This document shows positions 22,238 through 34,240 of a DNA stretch of 64,000 nucleotides, in pieces. The stretch comes from Anoplolepis gracilipes (lineage: Eukaryota > Arthropoda > Insecta > Hymenoptera > Formicidae). How positions within the stretch are numbered: position 1 is the stretch's first letter; the number at the start of each line of letters is the position of its first letter. The notes under the pieces were generated by a model, which was given only the letters and a program-made list of their open reading frames with translations, was not told where the DNA came from and searched no databases. Location: positions 14,996,233 through 15,060,232 of the forward strand of contig NC_132973.1 of NCBI RefSeq assembly GCF_047496725.1. The letters run 5' to 3'. The position numbers and the translations under genes were made by a program.

Positions 22238-22279
<42 letters not shown>
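22238..22279. repeat. Poly(T) tract, 42 nt
   Basis: The longest homopolymer in the window. It could be the A-tail of a minus-strand retroposed sequence whose body would lie right of 22280; that flank (22280-22500) shows no known gene or SINE and no evident duplication of the left flank. Length in an assembly may be unreliable. Confidence 0.9.
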
Positions 22280-22282
<3 letters not shown>

Positions 22283-22659
22283 AATGATAACATTACGAAA
22301 CGGAACGGCGAATCGACAATCGTTTTACGTACAGCGGAATTACATATTTATGGACTTGATGAACACGTTCAGCTTTCCGGACTTTGCTAGTTTCGCGATT
22401 TGCATAATTCGCGAGGTAAATATTATTTATCATTCAGCGTTCTCTCGGTCACTAAAGGCGAAAGTGTTCAAGGAGATAACACGAACATGTGATGGATACT
22501 AATGAAAAATTTTCCTTTCCGCGCGATATCGCGCTTTAATTAATTTCACTTAACGATCTAACGGAAGAGAAAAATCCAAGAAAGAGAGCTACTTATCGAT
22601 TTCGCGAATGAAACTGCCACGACAGTGCTATCGCTCAACGCTGAACCGAGTGAGGTGAC
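22280..22659. other. Non-genic stretch
   Basis: GC-balanced sequence to the right of the T42 tract. The ORF that spans the tract (22137-22502) owes a Phe run to it. Several CGCG words; nothing else seen. Confidence 0.4.
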
Positions 22660-22692
22660 CGGGCGAAGGGGGAGGGGGTGGAGGGGGGAGGG
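22660..22692 (+). repeat. G-rich run with G-quadruplex potential
   Basis: Five runs of three to six G separated by one to four bases. It lies 280 bp upstream of the CAG array in a GC-rich patch. Confidence 0.7.
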
Positions 22693-22970
22693 AAAAGAAA
22701 CCTCTTTAAGTTTCCCGTGCAACGTTTACTTTTACTGGCGGGAGTATATAGCGGGTAAGCGTAACGCTTGCAAGCGTTTAATTGTAATTAATTATGGCAC
22801 ACTTGGCGCGGTTCTCGTTTTCGCTCCCATCCGGTTTATCGCGTTCTCGCGCGATGCGTGAAACCCCGTTGCGTCCAGATACGCCGTTTTTCCGCGCGTG
22901 GGATAAATCGTTATTTTTATCGTTGGGCGTACCAATAACGGCTCTGCAACTACTTACCGAGCCGGATCGG

Positions 22971-22980
22971 CAGCAGCGGT

Positions 22981-23041
<61 letters not shown>

Positions 23042-23042
23042 C
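22971..23042. repeat. (CAG)n trinucleotide array
   Basis: Five AGC units, one AAC interruption, then 14 AGC units, preceded by CAGCAGCGGT. In the Gln frame a TAG precedes the array. The Ser frame has an upstream TAA and no ATG. The Ala frame also has an upstream stop and no ATG. It is therefore unlikely to code unless an intron boundary lies within about 50 bp. CAG repeats form slipped hairpins and are length-polymorphic. Confidence 0.95.
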
Positions 23043-24398
23043 CTCTCGCCTCCCGTTACGCTACGGTAATTGCTAAAGTTTATCTTGGCGTAGACAGCAA
23101 AAATTAATTACAGCGAGATAACTCGATGTTTACGCCTCGGCATTGCCTTACCTACCTACTTCGCAGTTTCTTCTTGTACACGCATTATAATCTTCGGGGC
23201 CCCGTTAAAACTATCGCCCTCCCTTCCTCCCTCCCCCCTCCCCCCGCCGGTCGTTATGTTTTAAGGATAATTCTACTCAATAGCGGTGACGTTAAATCAT
23301 GCGAATAATACGTTCCCCTGAAATAGTAAATTCGAAAGATGTAGAATATGTATGCTTCTTGAATATGTATACCGTGTCGTTATTTATTTTTGCCTTTCTC
23401 TTGAGTTGCGATGGAGAAACGTAATTTATTATCTAGAAGATATAACACAAGTTTAAAGTTAGCTTGAATTTTCAAGTAGCTTTTTAATCAATTAGATCTT
23501 TCTTGATAAGTATAGCGTAGAGTTTATACGTATAACGTCAACTAATAAATTTTAAATTACATCTAAAAACAGTTAACGTTAAATATCAGTATTCATGGAA
23601 AAGTAATATTACCCTTTTGACCATTATTGTCGCAAATTATGCTCACAGGTCGTGATTCAATTCGACGTTCCTATTCAGCACGGCAATCTTTCAACTCTAA
23701 TCCTCATTATCACGAGACCGTTCTTTAACCGCAAAAAGGTTAATTACGTTCTGTACTTCGCTCTTAACTTACTCGCTGTCTGTTATCGATTCTCCGCACC
23801 CTGTCACTATTTCCGAGCCGTAGGTCTTTGCGAAAAAACTCTCCGACGCGGGAAAAATTTCATTCGCTTCATGGAGTAAACGGCAGTTATCTCGTCGTGG
23901 GCCAATTAAATTAAGTATGGCTTAGCCGTATCTTTCTTTTCTTTTTTTTCGTGTTACGTGCGGCTATGAAATTCCCATCGCGTTTATATGTACACGGAGA
24001 GGGATTGTAGGAAAAGACTCCGTTTTCACAGAATGTCGCTGAAAAGTATCTTTCAGTAATCATATTTAAAAAATGCGAGAGGGGCAAACCGGAGCGACGA
24101 ATTGTGTCTCGCAAAGCCAATTAACCCGCTCGCTTAACCTTACGCACATTTGCGTTAAGCCGCAATCGGCTGGCTTCATATCTGCCGCGCGCGAGCGTGC
24201 GAACAGCAGGGAATAGAATTAATTACGTCGGAATATAACCCGGTTCGTTCCTCCCGAGGGAACATATCGCCGCTCTTGTTTCTCGCTGCGCGCGCGTTTT
24301 CTTTGTGCGTGCGTAACCCTCCAAACTGTTTCCCACCCTCTCGCTCCTCAGCACGTGTTCGTTGTCCTTTGACCTCCGCGACGCTTGTCTTCTTGCAA

Positions 24399-24400
<2 letters not shown>
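23043..24400. other. Non-genic stretch
   Basis: Pyrimidine-rich C tracts at 23220-23250 (a quadruplex candidate on the minus strand). CTACCTA at 23152-23158. AT-rich 23330-23640, then mixed. ORF 23652-23879 (75 codons) is unrecognised. GC-rich 24170-24390 without exon signals. Confidence 0.4.

Positions 24401-24435
<35 letters not shown>
24401..24435. repeat. Poly(T) tract, 35 nt
   Basis: Uninterrupted T run starting directly after GCAACA. It gives Lys and Phe runs in overlapping ORFs. Possible retroposon tail; no body recognised. Confidence 0.9.
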
Positions 24436-24436
<1 letters not shown>

Positions 24437-26092
24437 AGATTTGAGGTGCCTGTTTTTTTCTCATCGCGCAAAAAAAAATTGTTTCCTTTACTTTCCTTCG
24501 CTTACTATATACAATTTACAAAACTTAAAAAACTTTGTTATTTGAATTTTTTTTTTGCGTTTGCCTCATTTGTTTCTTTATTTTAGAATAATCTTTAATA
24601 ACTTAGTTTTCGCTCGCGATAATCCGAGACTGCGAGAATTTTCAGTCACTGGAATCCTCATTCTCTGTATACCTGCCGGTTATAATCCTTTCGAGGCTGT
24701 CATCGTTGACCCTTTTTTGCGCTTTTTCGTCTCGTTGTCGTAGCCATTGTCACCCCCGTCACCACCGTTCGTTATCTCCGGACAAATAAATGCGGGCGTG
24801 GTTTTACACGTCGGTAACAAAAGGTGGTATGTACACGCGCACACCGGCATCAAGCTTAATCACGTAACTTGTTGAAATGAATGTTGAATGTTCTTACTTT
24901 TGATATAACTTCTTTTAAATTGTTCTTTTTAACGCATTTGACATTTCGCATATCGTCCTCGAGCGAATCGCGTGGAATGGAAATAATGACTCGGCGGAAT
25001 TTTTCCATCGTGCGGTAGTGTGTTAAGGATACTTGGCGTAAAAATTTGTCTCGTTTGTCTTCTCGTGGAATTCGTACTTGTAGTTTATTAGGAGCCATCG
25101 AGAAAAAGAGAAAAAGCGTCGAGAGATGGCTTATTTCAATTAAATTGTCATTAGAAAGCAAAGATTGCCTAATTGCATTTACGATAATAAGTATTAATTT
25201 ACTGCTATTCTTCCTAAAATAAAAACCTGTCAAGTAGATCATTCCTTCGGATGATTATTAAGAAATTTGTGAGATTGACGGCGAGCGATATTAAAAAAAG
25301 ATTGACATTGAGTTATCAGTGGCATACTGTTTCTTTTATGTGCGTTATCGATTGAAATAATATCTTCCTTTCACTTTATATTATCTGTGTTACTATAACT
25401 CATAACGTTGATTAGATTTAGAAGGAGGAGCATTATTATGCTCCTCCTATATATAATATTAATAAGGTGTTTTATAATTAAAACTTTTACATTAGAAAGA
25501 ATTTTTAATTATCAATTAAATTCATCTGCCAGTTAAGTAGTAACTGCAATAAAAAATATTTATTCTTTTATTATTAAGCAAATTTTCCGTTTATAATACA
25601 ATATTATATAAAGGTATACTAATTTCGATTGTAATATGTATAAAGTATAGTTATACTAATTAAATTTGAGATCCTATCTACTCTTTAATTTCAGGAATAA
25701 CAATTTGGATAATTAAAATTACAAACATTGATTCATTAGTCTAAATTATTTCGGAGTTTTCATGTTTTTATATTTCCATTTTTATTATTTTTCTTAAAGA
25801 AAAGTAATAATAGCGCGACCTCTGTTCGGTAAATGCCAATCTTAATAATTATTCGCCTGTATATATGTATAATTGCACTTTAAATAATCTGTATCGATTT
25901 TTAAAAACTAGAACAGATGAAAATAGATGAAACCTATTATAAATTTATTGTTTAGTCTGTTTGATTTATTTTCTCTTTTGAATCTTTTATATTTCTAATT
26001 TATATTTTTGAAAATTTATCTTCAATCATAAACTGACAATGAGTTTTCTATACGCGTTTCAAACAATTTATAACAAATCAGATTTGTTTAGA
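24436..26092. other. Non-genic stretch
   Basis: The minus-strand ORF 24856-25242 (128 codons, Lys/Arg-rich, no repeats) is one of the more protein-like frames in the window, yet I recognise no domain. From 25250 on the DNA is AT-rich. The perfect hairpin at 25423-25448 lies in it. Confidence 0.35.
25423..25448. repeat. Perfect 11-bp hairpin with TATT loop
   Basis: AGGAGGAGCAT pairs with ATGCTCCTCCT across a 4-base loop. The stem is GC-richer than the AT-rich DNA around it, so it is unlikely to come from base composition alone. Cruciform or RNA hairpin possible; too short for a microRNA precursor. Confidence 0.85.
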
Positions 26093-26196
26093 GGTAATAA
26101 TAATCAATACAAATGATGGATAATAACAATTCAAGGTAATAACAATCAATACGAATGATGGATAATAACAACCAATACAAATGATGGAAAATAAAC
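26093..26196 (+). repeat. Short tandem repeat of a 25-42 bp unit
   Basis: Three tandem copies of a CAATACRAATGATGGA-core unit. The first two share a longer GGTAATAAYAATCAATAC start. Copies differ by a few substitutions and a 5-base TTCAA spacer. Confidence 0.85.
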
Positions 26197-27333
26197 CATC
26201 AGTTTGTCAACATTATGGACATCATTTCTCTGACGATACGTTTGGTTTTCGCGGAAAATGCGATATCCTTCTGTCGCGACCGTCGCATCGCGCGCGCATC
26301 ACGGGGACCGCAAATTTTCTTACGTGATCGACCGTCCGTCCGCGATGCTAGTTTTCAGAGCCGGTTTCAGCGAGTTTCGACGTCGCTTTGCGCTTATTAA
26401 CTATTCGTTAGTAGCGCGGTACGTTCGTACCCTCATTAACGAACGGGCGGCATACAAGCGTGCGGTGGCGAATTACCGAGTGCTCTCGCAGCTGTAATGC
26501 AAATTGCATGAAAACTGCAACTGCCAGAGCACGCGCGGGGGCTTTCCCGGTACCGGTAGTCCCTCCACTGCCGCCACTTTGTCTCGTCGAGTTGCAACGG
26601 CAGCGGATGCTGCATCGGTGCGATGCAATGTAACGCGAATGCAAGAATTTACGCACAAGATAATCCCCTTTAACAATATATCTTTCGGACAGGCGACACA
26701 GTTAACGTTTACGCAGCAGTTTTCATTCAAAACCTGGATTGCGAAATATGATTGATTGTTAGTTGCCTAATAAATAAAAAGGAACCTATAATACAAAACA
26801 TATATAAAAATGTACAATAAATACGATCTTCAATACAAAATTATTTACTATCGAGAAAGAAAGTGATTTGTTACACTAGTATTGCTTTAGTATTTATCAA
26901 TGAAAAGTAATTATTTTAGTTAGAGTTTAGTTTTAGTTAGAAGTAGTAGCTAAATCGTCCTTTTACTACTTGGTAGATGTTTCTTCATGTCTACGGAAGT
27001 TGTAGTAAAATATATAGTAAAATTACTTTCACATAAAACAGCGCCGTTAAAAGGTAAACATCATGTAGTGCAAAATATTCCGTTCTTAGCGTCCGCTATA
27101 TGATTATAAAAGCCACGTGAAAGTCACTGTGGCATAATTAAAAGTGTAGAAATTCTCTTTTCTCTCTTTCAACACGACGTAGCGGTCCCTTGACTTCCCT
27201 CGGCGGCTTTAAACGCATCCCTTAATCTGGGTCGTGAGAAGACGATCCGTGAGTCTAAGAGGACCGGATATTCTTGGAAATAATAACGAGCAGTGCTATT
27301 AGTCGTGCGAACTAATGATTAAAGAGAGAAGGT
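26197..27333. other. Non-genic stretch
   Basis: GC-rich 26210-26700, then AT-rich. ATGCAAATTGCAT at 26497-26509 contains an octamer (POU-factor type) in a near palindrome. Overlapping ORFs on both strands (26215-26755) are unrecognised. AGAAGGTATGT at 27326-27336 resembles a splice donor. Confidence 0.4.
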
Positions 27334-27462
27334 ATGTTCTTTACCAAGTTTCCGTATAGTGACGAGCAAGAAAAAGCGCCTGCCAAAGGTGCGCAACAAA
27401 ATTACGAAGAAAAGTTAAAGGAAAGTCTTTCTCGCACGAATGCACAAAAATTTGACGAATAA
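27334..27462 (+). CDS. Candidate small ORF, 42 codons, unrecognised
   Basis: The ATG at 27334 begins 42 sense codons and ends in TAA at 27460-27462, which overlaps an AATAAA (27458-27463). In-frame stops lie just upstream, so the start is fixed unless an exon joins in. The peptide is hydrophilic, rich in Glu, Lys and Gln with few hydrophobic residues after a short MFFTKFPY start, unlike the Arg/Ser/Leu-rich translations common elsewhere here. No family recognised. The ATG lies within a splice-donor-like AAG/GTATGT, so the site may instead be a donor or meaningless. Confidence 0.15.
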   Translation: MFFTKFPYSDEQEKAPAKGAQQNYEEKLKESLSRTNAQKFDE

Positions 27463-29110
27463 ATCCCTAATGATTCTAAAGATGTTCATAGTTCAAGTTC
27501 TTGCCTCTTGCAGTAATGATGAACGAATTTGTGAATTCAATTATGCTAATGTTTTTGATAGTCATTCGTGCTTAGAAAATTTGAAGAAATTTTATGATTC
27601 ATTAAAAAAAGCATACAGATTTATTACACACACATTCACATGTATATGCTTTCATTCTCTTAAAACAGATACCCAAAGTACATCGCTGACATGAGTGTTA
27701 AAACGTGTTGTAAGTTAAGCATTTAAGCATGACTGTGTATACAGGAACGTGTCTAAGTGCGCGTAAAACTATTTCGCATAGCTCATTATAATTCTAGTGA
27801 CTGGCCGGACTCTCGTACGCATCCATTACGTCGCTTGAATGTCTCGACACTTAAGCTCTATAGTCGATAGCTTTAAAAGCCAACTATAATTAACCGCTCT
27901 GAAAGTTAAGGTCTTCAACTACTATCAAAACATGTGCATAATTTCTTTTTTGTTTTCTCTAAAAACTTTAAGAGTTTTCTAGCTTCTTAAAATATTAATC
28001 TAATATCGATACATTTATCAAATTTTAATGAAAAATTTCATTCATCTATTTAGTATCGATCAAGGATTTATAAATAGAAGATATTTTGCTTTTCTCTGGA
28101 TATTACAGTTTAAAAATATTACAATAATGTAAAAACTGTTATCGTTTTGAAATTTCTTAATATTGTACGTTTCTTTTTATAATTTTTTAAAAAACTTATA
28201 TAATATAATGAGAATATTATGAGATATTAATATATCTATATAAGTATGTATATGTATATATTACACACACACACACACACACATATGTATATATATCTTT
28301 TATATTTAAAAAAAACATAGATTCTTTTATATTTACTGTGAAATTAATTAAGATATTTTTTGTGTTTTCTAACTTAAATTTCCAACTCCAAAATAACTAT
28401 GTCTCGTTTATCGCTTTCAATTATTGGAAACATCTTGAATAATACTTTTGAATTGTTATTTTAAAATTCGATTAAGTATTCTTGCACTACGTCTGGCATT
28501 AATGTTTCTTTTATTTTTACAAAAAAATAATTGTAATTATTTTTTTATTTATATATTTGAACATTTAAATGGCATAACAAGTTATTTCTCTTAACCTTTT
28601 ACGTTTTTTTGTTTTATTTTTTCAAACTAATTTAATTTTCATATTTTCAAGGATTAAATAAATCATTTTTTACTAAATATTGCTGATCGGATTATTAAAA
28701 TTGAAAAGTTTCAAGTTCAGTTTTTACTTAATACTTTATCAGAAATACACAATATAAATACTTTTTTATATTCTTTTTATATTTTGCTAATATACAAAAT
28801 TTCAACACCTCGATAAAATTTAAATAATAATTATATGCTATTATATACGAGAAATATTGAAGAAAATAGAACGCTATTAACTAATCTAATTAAACAGAAG
28901 AAAACATTTTTTTTTTTTTTTTAAATACTATTTATTTTGCATTTTAAAAATATGACTTTATATTTTTTTTAGTTTCTGTCCTATAAAAAAACTAATCTCA
29001 ATAAACGGTCCATCTCTCTTGGAATCATGTTATAATTATTCTAGCACAATGAATCGACGATGATCATCCTTTATGAACTTCGTTTAACGTACGGTTGGAA
29101 GTAAAAAGCC
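27463..29110. other. AT-rich non-genic stretch
   Basis: The 84-codon ORF at 27440-27694 has no known domain. From 27900 to 29040 the DNA is strongly AT-rich. A (CA)n array is at 28262-28284 and T14 is near 28909-28922. No gene features. Confidence 0.5.
28262..28284. repeat. (CA)n microsatellite
   Basis: About 11 CA units bordered by TATATG-type alternating sequence on the right. Confidence 0.9.
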
Positions 29111-29700
29111 ACGGATGGACCACGAAGCGGTCAAATGATGCGCGGCCGATTTGCACGGCAAACGCATAAAAATTTTAACGCGATTCATTCTCCACTCCTC
29201 GACAAGGCGGGTTTAGAACGTTCGACCGTAAAAACCTCCGGCTGCCGCGGCGCAACGGTCAGTAATTTTCCGGTTACCGGAAGCGCGTCGGCCGTGGCCG
29301 AGCTGACCCGTCACCTGGAAAAGTCTGGTCCGACCGCGAGGGTGATTAACGCGGTTAATTTGTTGCAATTTGACCCGGCTACCGGCACCCTCGATCCAGA
29401 ATCGTCCCTCGCGCTCTCTACAGCCAACCCTTCCGTGTCTGCGCCCCCCCCCCCGCTATCTTCTCCTCCCCCTTCCAGCGTGTGTGCTGTCGGCCTGGTC
29501 GGCGTGTTGGCAAATAATTCACGGCGTGTAATTGTAATTCCGCTCCGGTCATGCCGGTCAGTGAACGCGTTGCGCTTCGTCACTCAGGTGGAAATACCGG
29601 GGCTACGAACATCATATCAGTCGTTTCTTAGGTTCGATCTCGGTTCCAGAAATTATTGAATGGGGCGATATATTGACGGGATCCAAAAACGATTGTCGAT
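29111..29700. other. GC-rich patch with long chance ORF
   Basis: A 600-bp GC-rich patch in AT-rich surroundings. The plus ORF 29135-29659 (174 codons) and minus ORF 29311-29583 (90 codons) overlap. The plus peptide contains a Pro run from C11 at 29444-29454 and no domain I recognise. The patch could be an exon or a regulatory region, with no further evidence either way. Confidence 0.25.
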
Positions 29701-30304
29701 CGACAATTCACGCGCAGGCCGGGAGATTTCGAGAGTAAAAAATATTCGTTCCAGGGAGGCCAATTATAGCCGAATATAGAAAGTATTATATATATGTTTT
29801 ATATCCCTTATATTTGCGGACGCACTTATGTAGAATTTTTGTTACGTTGCGTTAAACAAACTTTATGCTTCTATACTTGGAATGAACATAATTTTTTAAA
29901 TTACAGCGATTAAGCGGAATTGCGATACGAGTTGATAAAAATAAAAGTTTAACTATCAATTTTCGTGCTATTATTTTCGAACAAAACAGTCTTCTATACA
30001 ATTTTTCTTTCATAAAATCTGTTATAAGCGTTCTTTTAGTCAGAAGTAAAAGATTCACACCGCGAAAAACTTGTAGTGAGAGACTGAAGAGAAATATTTC
30101 TGAGAACGGTGTGCATAAAGCTATACATAAACATACATATGTGAATATATTTACATGAAGCGCAACAGATACATCGCGGGAAAAACAGCGCTGAAACGTT
30201 TGCAATATGCAAATCCGCCGTACGGATCGGTCTCGTTCGTGAGTTACGGTGATGACGAAAAAGTATTCGTCGGATGATATTTTTTTTTAATCGATTTTCC
30301 TTTT
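29701..30304. other. Non-genic stretch
   Basis: AT-rich to mixed. CGATTGTCGATCGACAATTC near 29690-29709 contains TTGTCGATCGACAA, a perfect 14-bp palindrome. Minus-strand ORFs here are unrecognised. Confidence 0.4.
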
Positions 30305-30330
30305 CCCCCCCCCCCCTCTCTCTCTGTCTG

Positions 30331-30380
<50 letters not shown>
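30305..30380. repeat. C12 run followed by (CT)n microsatellite
   Basis: Twelve C, then CT units with GT interruptions to 30380. It accounts for the Arg-Glu runs in overlapping minus ORFs. Confidence 0.95.
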
Positions 30381-30383
<3 letters not shown>

Positions 30384-31080
30384 TCGATAACTTCGAGACA
30401 CGAGCGGCGAGCGATACTCGACTTTCATGAAGAGGTGACGCTCTAAAGAGCGCCGAAGTTACCTCTCTCGCCGGGTAAAAACTTTCCACCTCTTGAATTT
30501 TATACCGCGCTATTTCTTATCCTCTTTTTTCGCCAACGTGCGGCCGTATCTCAAGAAGACGAAGAGCCCGTTTAGAAGTCCGTACAGGAATATGAAGTAA
30601 ACCAGTTACGCGTCGCTTGGCCCGGCATTATCCGCGACTCCCTAATTTATCAGTCACAAAAGGAAGAGGGATTTTTCTCCATTTTTTCTGAACCACATTA
30701 TCGTTTGTGATATTGATCGAATTAGAGGACTGATTAAATCTCGGTCGTGCTATCCATTAAAATTATTCATCTTTGATCAAAGTGCTCGTTATGGATACAA
30801 AAAGGTCAGATAACTCGCTCATTCTTCTATCGGAATTTTATTCGACGATCCAAATTGGGGTGTTGGTTTCGATGTTTGTCGCGCGCGCTATGTCATCGTG
30901 ATACTAAACGCGGCATTCTTCATCGGCAACCTTAGCGATATGTTGGCTCTCTAATTGCGAAACATTAATCCCCGCGTTCCAATTCCTTCCGCTGAAACGG
31001 CGACGGCATAAAGACAAGGTAGTGCCCCCAAGGGAACCGCCGACTCGTCTCCGTTCCGGGATCCAAGATGGAACGACATG

Positions 31081-31082
<2 letters not shown>
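30381..31082. other. GC-balanced non-genic stretch
   Basis: Mixed sequence. GAGGTGACG...GAAGTTACCTC (30432-30464) has GAGGTgAC/GTtACCTC arms that could form an imperfect hairpin. No coding evidence. Confidence 0.4.
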
Positions 31083-31133
<51 letters not shown>

Positions 31134-31144
31134 ATATATATATA
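31083..31144. repeat. (TA)n microsatellite, about 62 bp
   Basis: Nearly pure AT repeat with one C at 31132. Prone to cruciform extrusion and length variation. Confidence 0.95.
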
Positions 31145-34100
31145 GTATAGAAAGAGAGAGGCACATATACGTAGAGAGAGAATGAGAGAGAAATCAAGGG
31201 GATAGAAAGTGGAAGGATCGTGAAATGGACGACGAGGGTAGAGAAACGACTCACGTAGGTGAAAGGAACGCGGGACAGAGAGATGTCCGTAATGAGAACG
31301 GTAGTCCTTTACCCTTGTCCCGACACTCTTCCTGTATAAAATTAAGTATCGAAACGTGCCCGGTTCGCGCGTCTCTATCTCTGGACTAAACATGCCGGCT
31401 GATCGTTATTAATAAGGTTGGAACGACAGGACTATGCGCAATTCTGCATAAACGTCGGTCGGAATATCGATTAGATGGGATACAGCAGCGAACGGTCGGG
31501 AAAGGAATATTGTTATCTAATTTTACACATATATCGAAACTACTGTATATTAATATATTAATTAAAACACGATATAATATTTTGCCTTTGTTCCTTTGAA
31601 AGAAACGTAATTTTATTACTAAATTATTTTGAAAGAAACAATTAACTATCAATTATCCATTAATAACTACGATTATCTGTACGGAATTTCCGAGCCATAT
31701 TTAATCGAAAATACAAAGGGGCCGATAAAATTCGCGTAGACACGCATGCTTGCTTCCGGTCCGCACAATACTATGGATTATCTCGAAATCGAAAGATCTC
31801 GCGCAAGACAGGGTATGATCCCTTGGTGTGTAACTTGAAGCCTGGCGCGTGAGCTCGCGCCACGATCAGCACGTAGACAGCCGCTTAATCCATTTAATCC
31901 GGCTTACGAGAATACGGCTGGTTATCGTGACTGCCTCCTCGCATTACTTATGCCACTATCGGCTGCCTCAAAATCGGTTACCGGGCGCACGCCTTTGGTA
32001 AGCGACGTGACGCAACAAACGGGATAAGTTTCGCAAGAATTTTAGAATATAATAAATGACGTTAAAATGAATATTAAATTTTGTAGTTTAATTAGATTAT
32101 TATTATCAACTAGGATTTTAATTTAAAATTTTATTTACTTCGGAACATTTCTCTCAAAATTTTTAGACATTAATTACGTCTGACAAGTATCGATCCGCTA
32201 TCAATTTTTCAAAGAGAAAATGGACACTGAATTTAACATGTAGTCTAAATCTGAAAGGATACCCTACTCTTTGGGGACATCCTGTACATCAACTTTTAAC
32301 GTTGACTTTACACGTTCGCACATTTTCGGACACATCATCCATCACATAGTCGCGCAGGACTTTCGCTCAAACATCGTGCTCTCTATCTTCACTTTCTTTT
32401 ATAAGAAGCATTCTCGAAATACTTTAGAGTACAATTTGCCAAACAAATTGTGACAAATTTATCTTACTGACCACCAAAAAATTCGATAAAGTTCGATCGC
32501 GCGTGAAAAATTTAGTATTACGAAGTTTAGAGTTTCACAAATACATGAAGTAGACATTAACATGCATCGGGTTGCCTTGGAATTTAGTTGATCCACCTCT
32601 CCTTTTCTCCTTCGGAAAGAATAGAGTCAAGTGCTGACGTCGAGAAAGTAGAGTGCTGTGGGGATGATTTTTATCGGAATGCGAACGGAACAACCAATAC
32701 GCCATTGTTCACGCATTATCCACGCAGCATGTTTTTTCACTTTTTGCACCTTCGTACGAGTCTCTTTTCTCTTCCCGTTCGGTCACGTGATTATTTAATG
32801 TTTTTATTTACGCAAAATTGATTTTTGTGCACGCTAGTGTATAATCGCAAATGTAAAAATTGTTATCTTATGCAGCGACAACAAGTTGTCTATCTAAATA
32901 TAAGTAACTTTACTTACATATACAATATATAATTGAATTAAAATATTCAAAAATAATAATTGAAGCAGCTCGATATTCGACATGTGTGCAGATAATTTCT
33001 CGATGAAAAGTATATATTTTATCTTACTAATTCTGAAACACTAGTATGTTTTTGCCTCGTTTCAAACACGAAATTAAATTTGTGTGCGACCAAGAAGACA
33101 CGCGAGAATCGCCCGATTAACAGGCTCTGAAAGAACGATTCCCGTCTTTTATAACATCGTGGGATATCGCAGATTATCAAGAACTTTCTCATCGACTGTA
33201 ACTACCGCACGCACATTCTCCCTTTATTCTTGATAGTTTCGAAGGTGTTTAAATGCGAGTGCCGAATGCGTTTCAGCCATCAACTGTAGACAATGTTAAG
33301 ACTACTTATGCTACGAAAGTCCACAATTGCGGAGGCGTTGATGTATGGACGGCTATTTATTCGGCTGCCGGCACGAACGAAATGCCTTTCTGTTCTCCGT
33401 ATAACGTCGCCTAAGTGGCGGGAGTGTACAAAGTTCGGGATTGACGAGGAGACCACGGGGAAACCAAGAGCGCTGAATTAGTGCCATTCTGCCAAAAGAT
33501 TGATGATTGCCGGGATCGAAACGTGCTGGCCGCGAATTAAATCGGCATTTCGTGGCGATCGAATTGTCAAACGCTGTCAAAAAAAAATACGTATACCTTT
33601 TACTCGCATTGAGCTACCACTCTACATTATCAATAAACAAAGAAAAAAATACACTGTGATTATGCTAATATATCTAGATTTATTACTTTTTCATACAAAT
33701 TTTTATATGTAAATTAGCATAAAATAAGACCGTATGGAAAACTTTACCCTAAATATTTTCAAAAATTTACTCAACCTTCCTGTAAAATCCTACTTGAGAG
33801 TACATATACGGAGTTTAAGATTCGTTTCGAATATTTCCGACAGTTACACACCTTTGGGATCTCTTGTGTCTCCAGTGAAGTCGTCGCGCGTTTTGGAAAT
33901 TCATGACGGAAAGATCGGTGGAAACTTATTTTTAAAAAGTTCAGAGTTATTTTCAAGATATTATTTTAGACAACTGACACGATAATTTAAAACGTTTTTA
34001 GGTAAAATAATAAATTGGAAATATAATAAAACAATGATAAAATAATAATATAATAATGGATAATATAATAAATGAAAATGCTGTACTTATTGAACAAGAT

Positions 34101-34220
34101 TTTGCAATTTGTTATAAACTCTAAGATTCAAAATTGTTATGTAAAGACGGAAAGTGTCTCGATTGTGTCGAGCATAAAACTCGATAATATAACTTCAGTG
34201 CGGAATTAATCTGGGACAAC
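31145..34220. other. Non-genic stretch
   Basis: Purine-rich 31150-31240. Two TAATCC sites 9 bp apart at 31886-31891 and 31895-31900 in a GC-rich patch (31730-32030). CTCTTTGGGGACATCCTGTAC at 32269-32289 resembles a transposon terminal motif. From 32830 AT-rich, with a GC-balanced patch 33090-33560. ORF 33734-33985 (83 codons) is unrecognised. Confidence 0.35.
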
Positions 34221-34240
34221 GTCTCGTCTCGTCTCGTCTC
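34221..34240. repeat. (GTCTC)n short tandem repeat
   Basis: Four perfect copies of a GTCTC pentamer. Short and probably slippage-derived. Confidence 0.85.

Noticed and set aside
24856..25242. 128-codon minus-strand ORF of protein-like composition
   Set aside because: No domain recognised and no promoter, splice or poly(A) context; kept only as a note in the region entry.
29135..29659. 174-codon plus-strand ORF
   Set aside because: Overlaps a 90-codon ORF on the other strand, contains a Pro run from a C11 homopolymer and shows no recognisable domain or gene signals.
33505..33530. Reverse-strand GTTTCGATCCCGGC, like a tRNA T-arm
   Set aside because: T-stem does not pair and no cloverleaf surrounds it.
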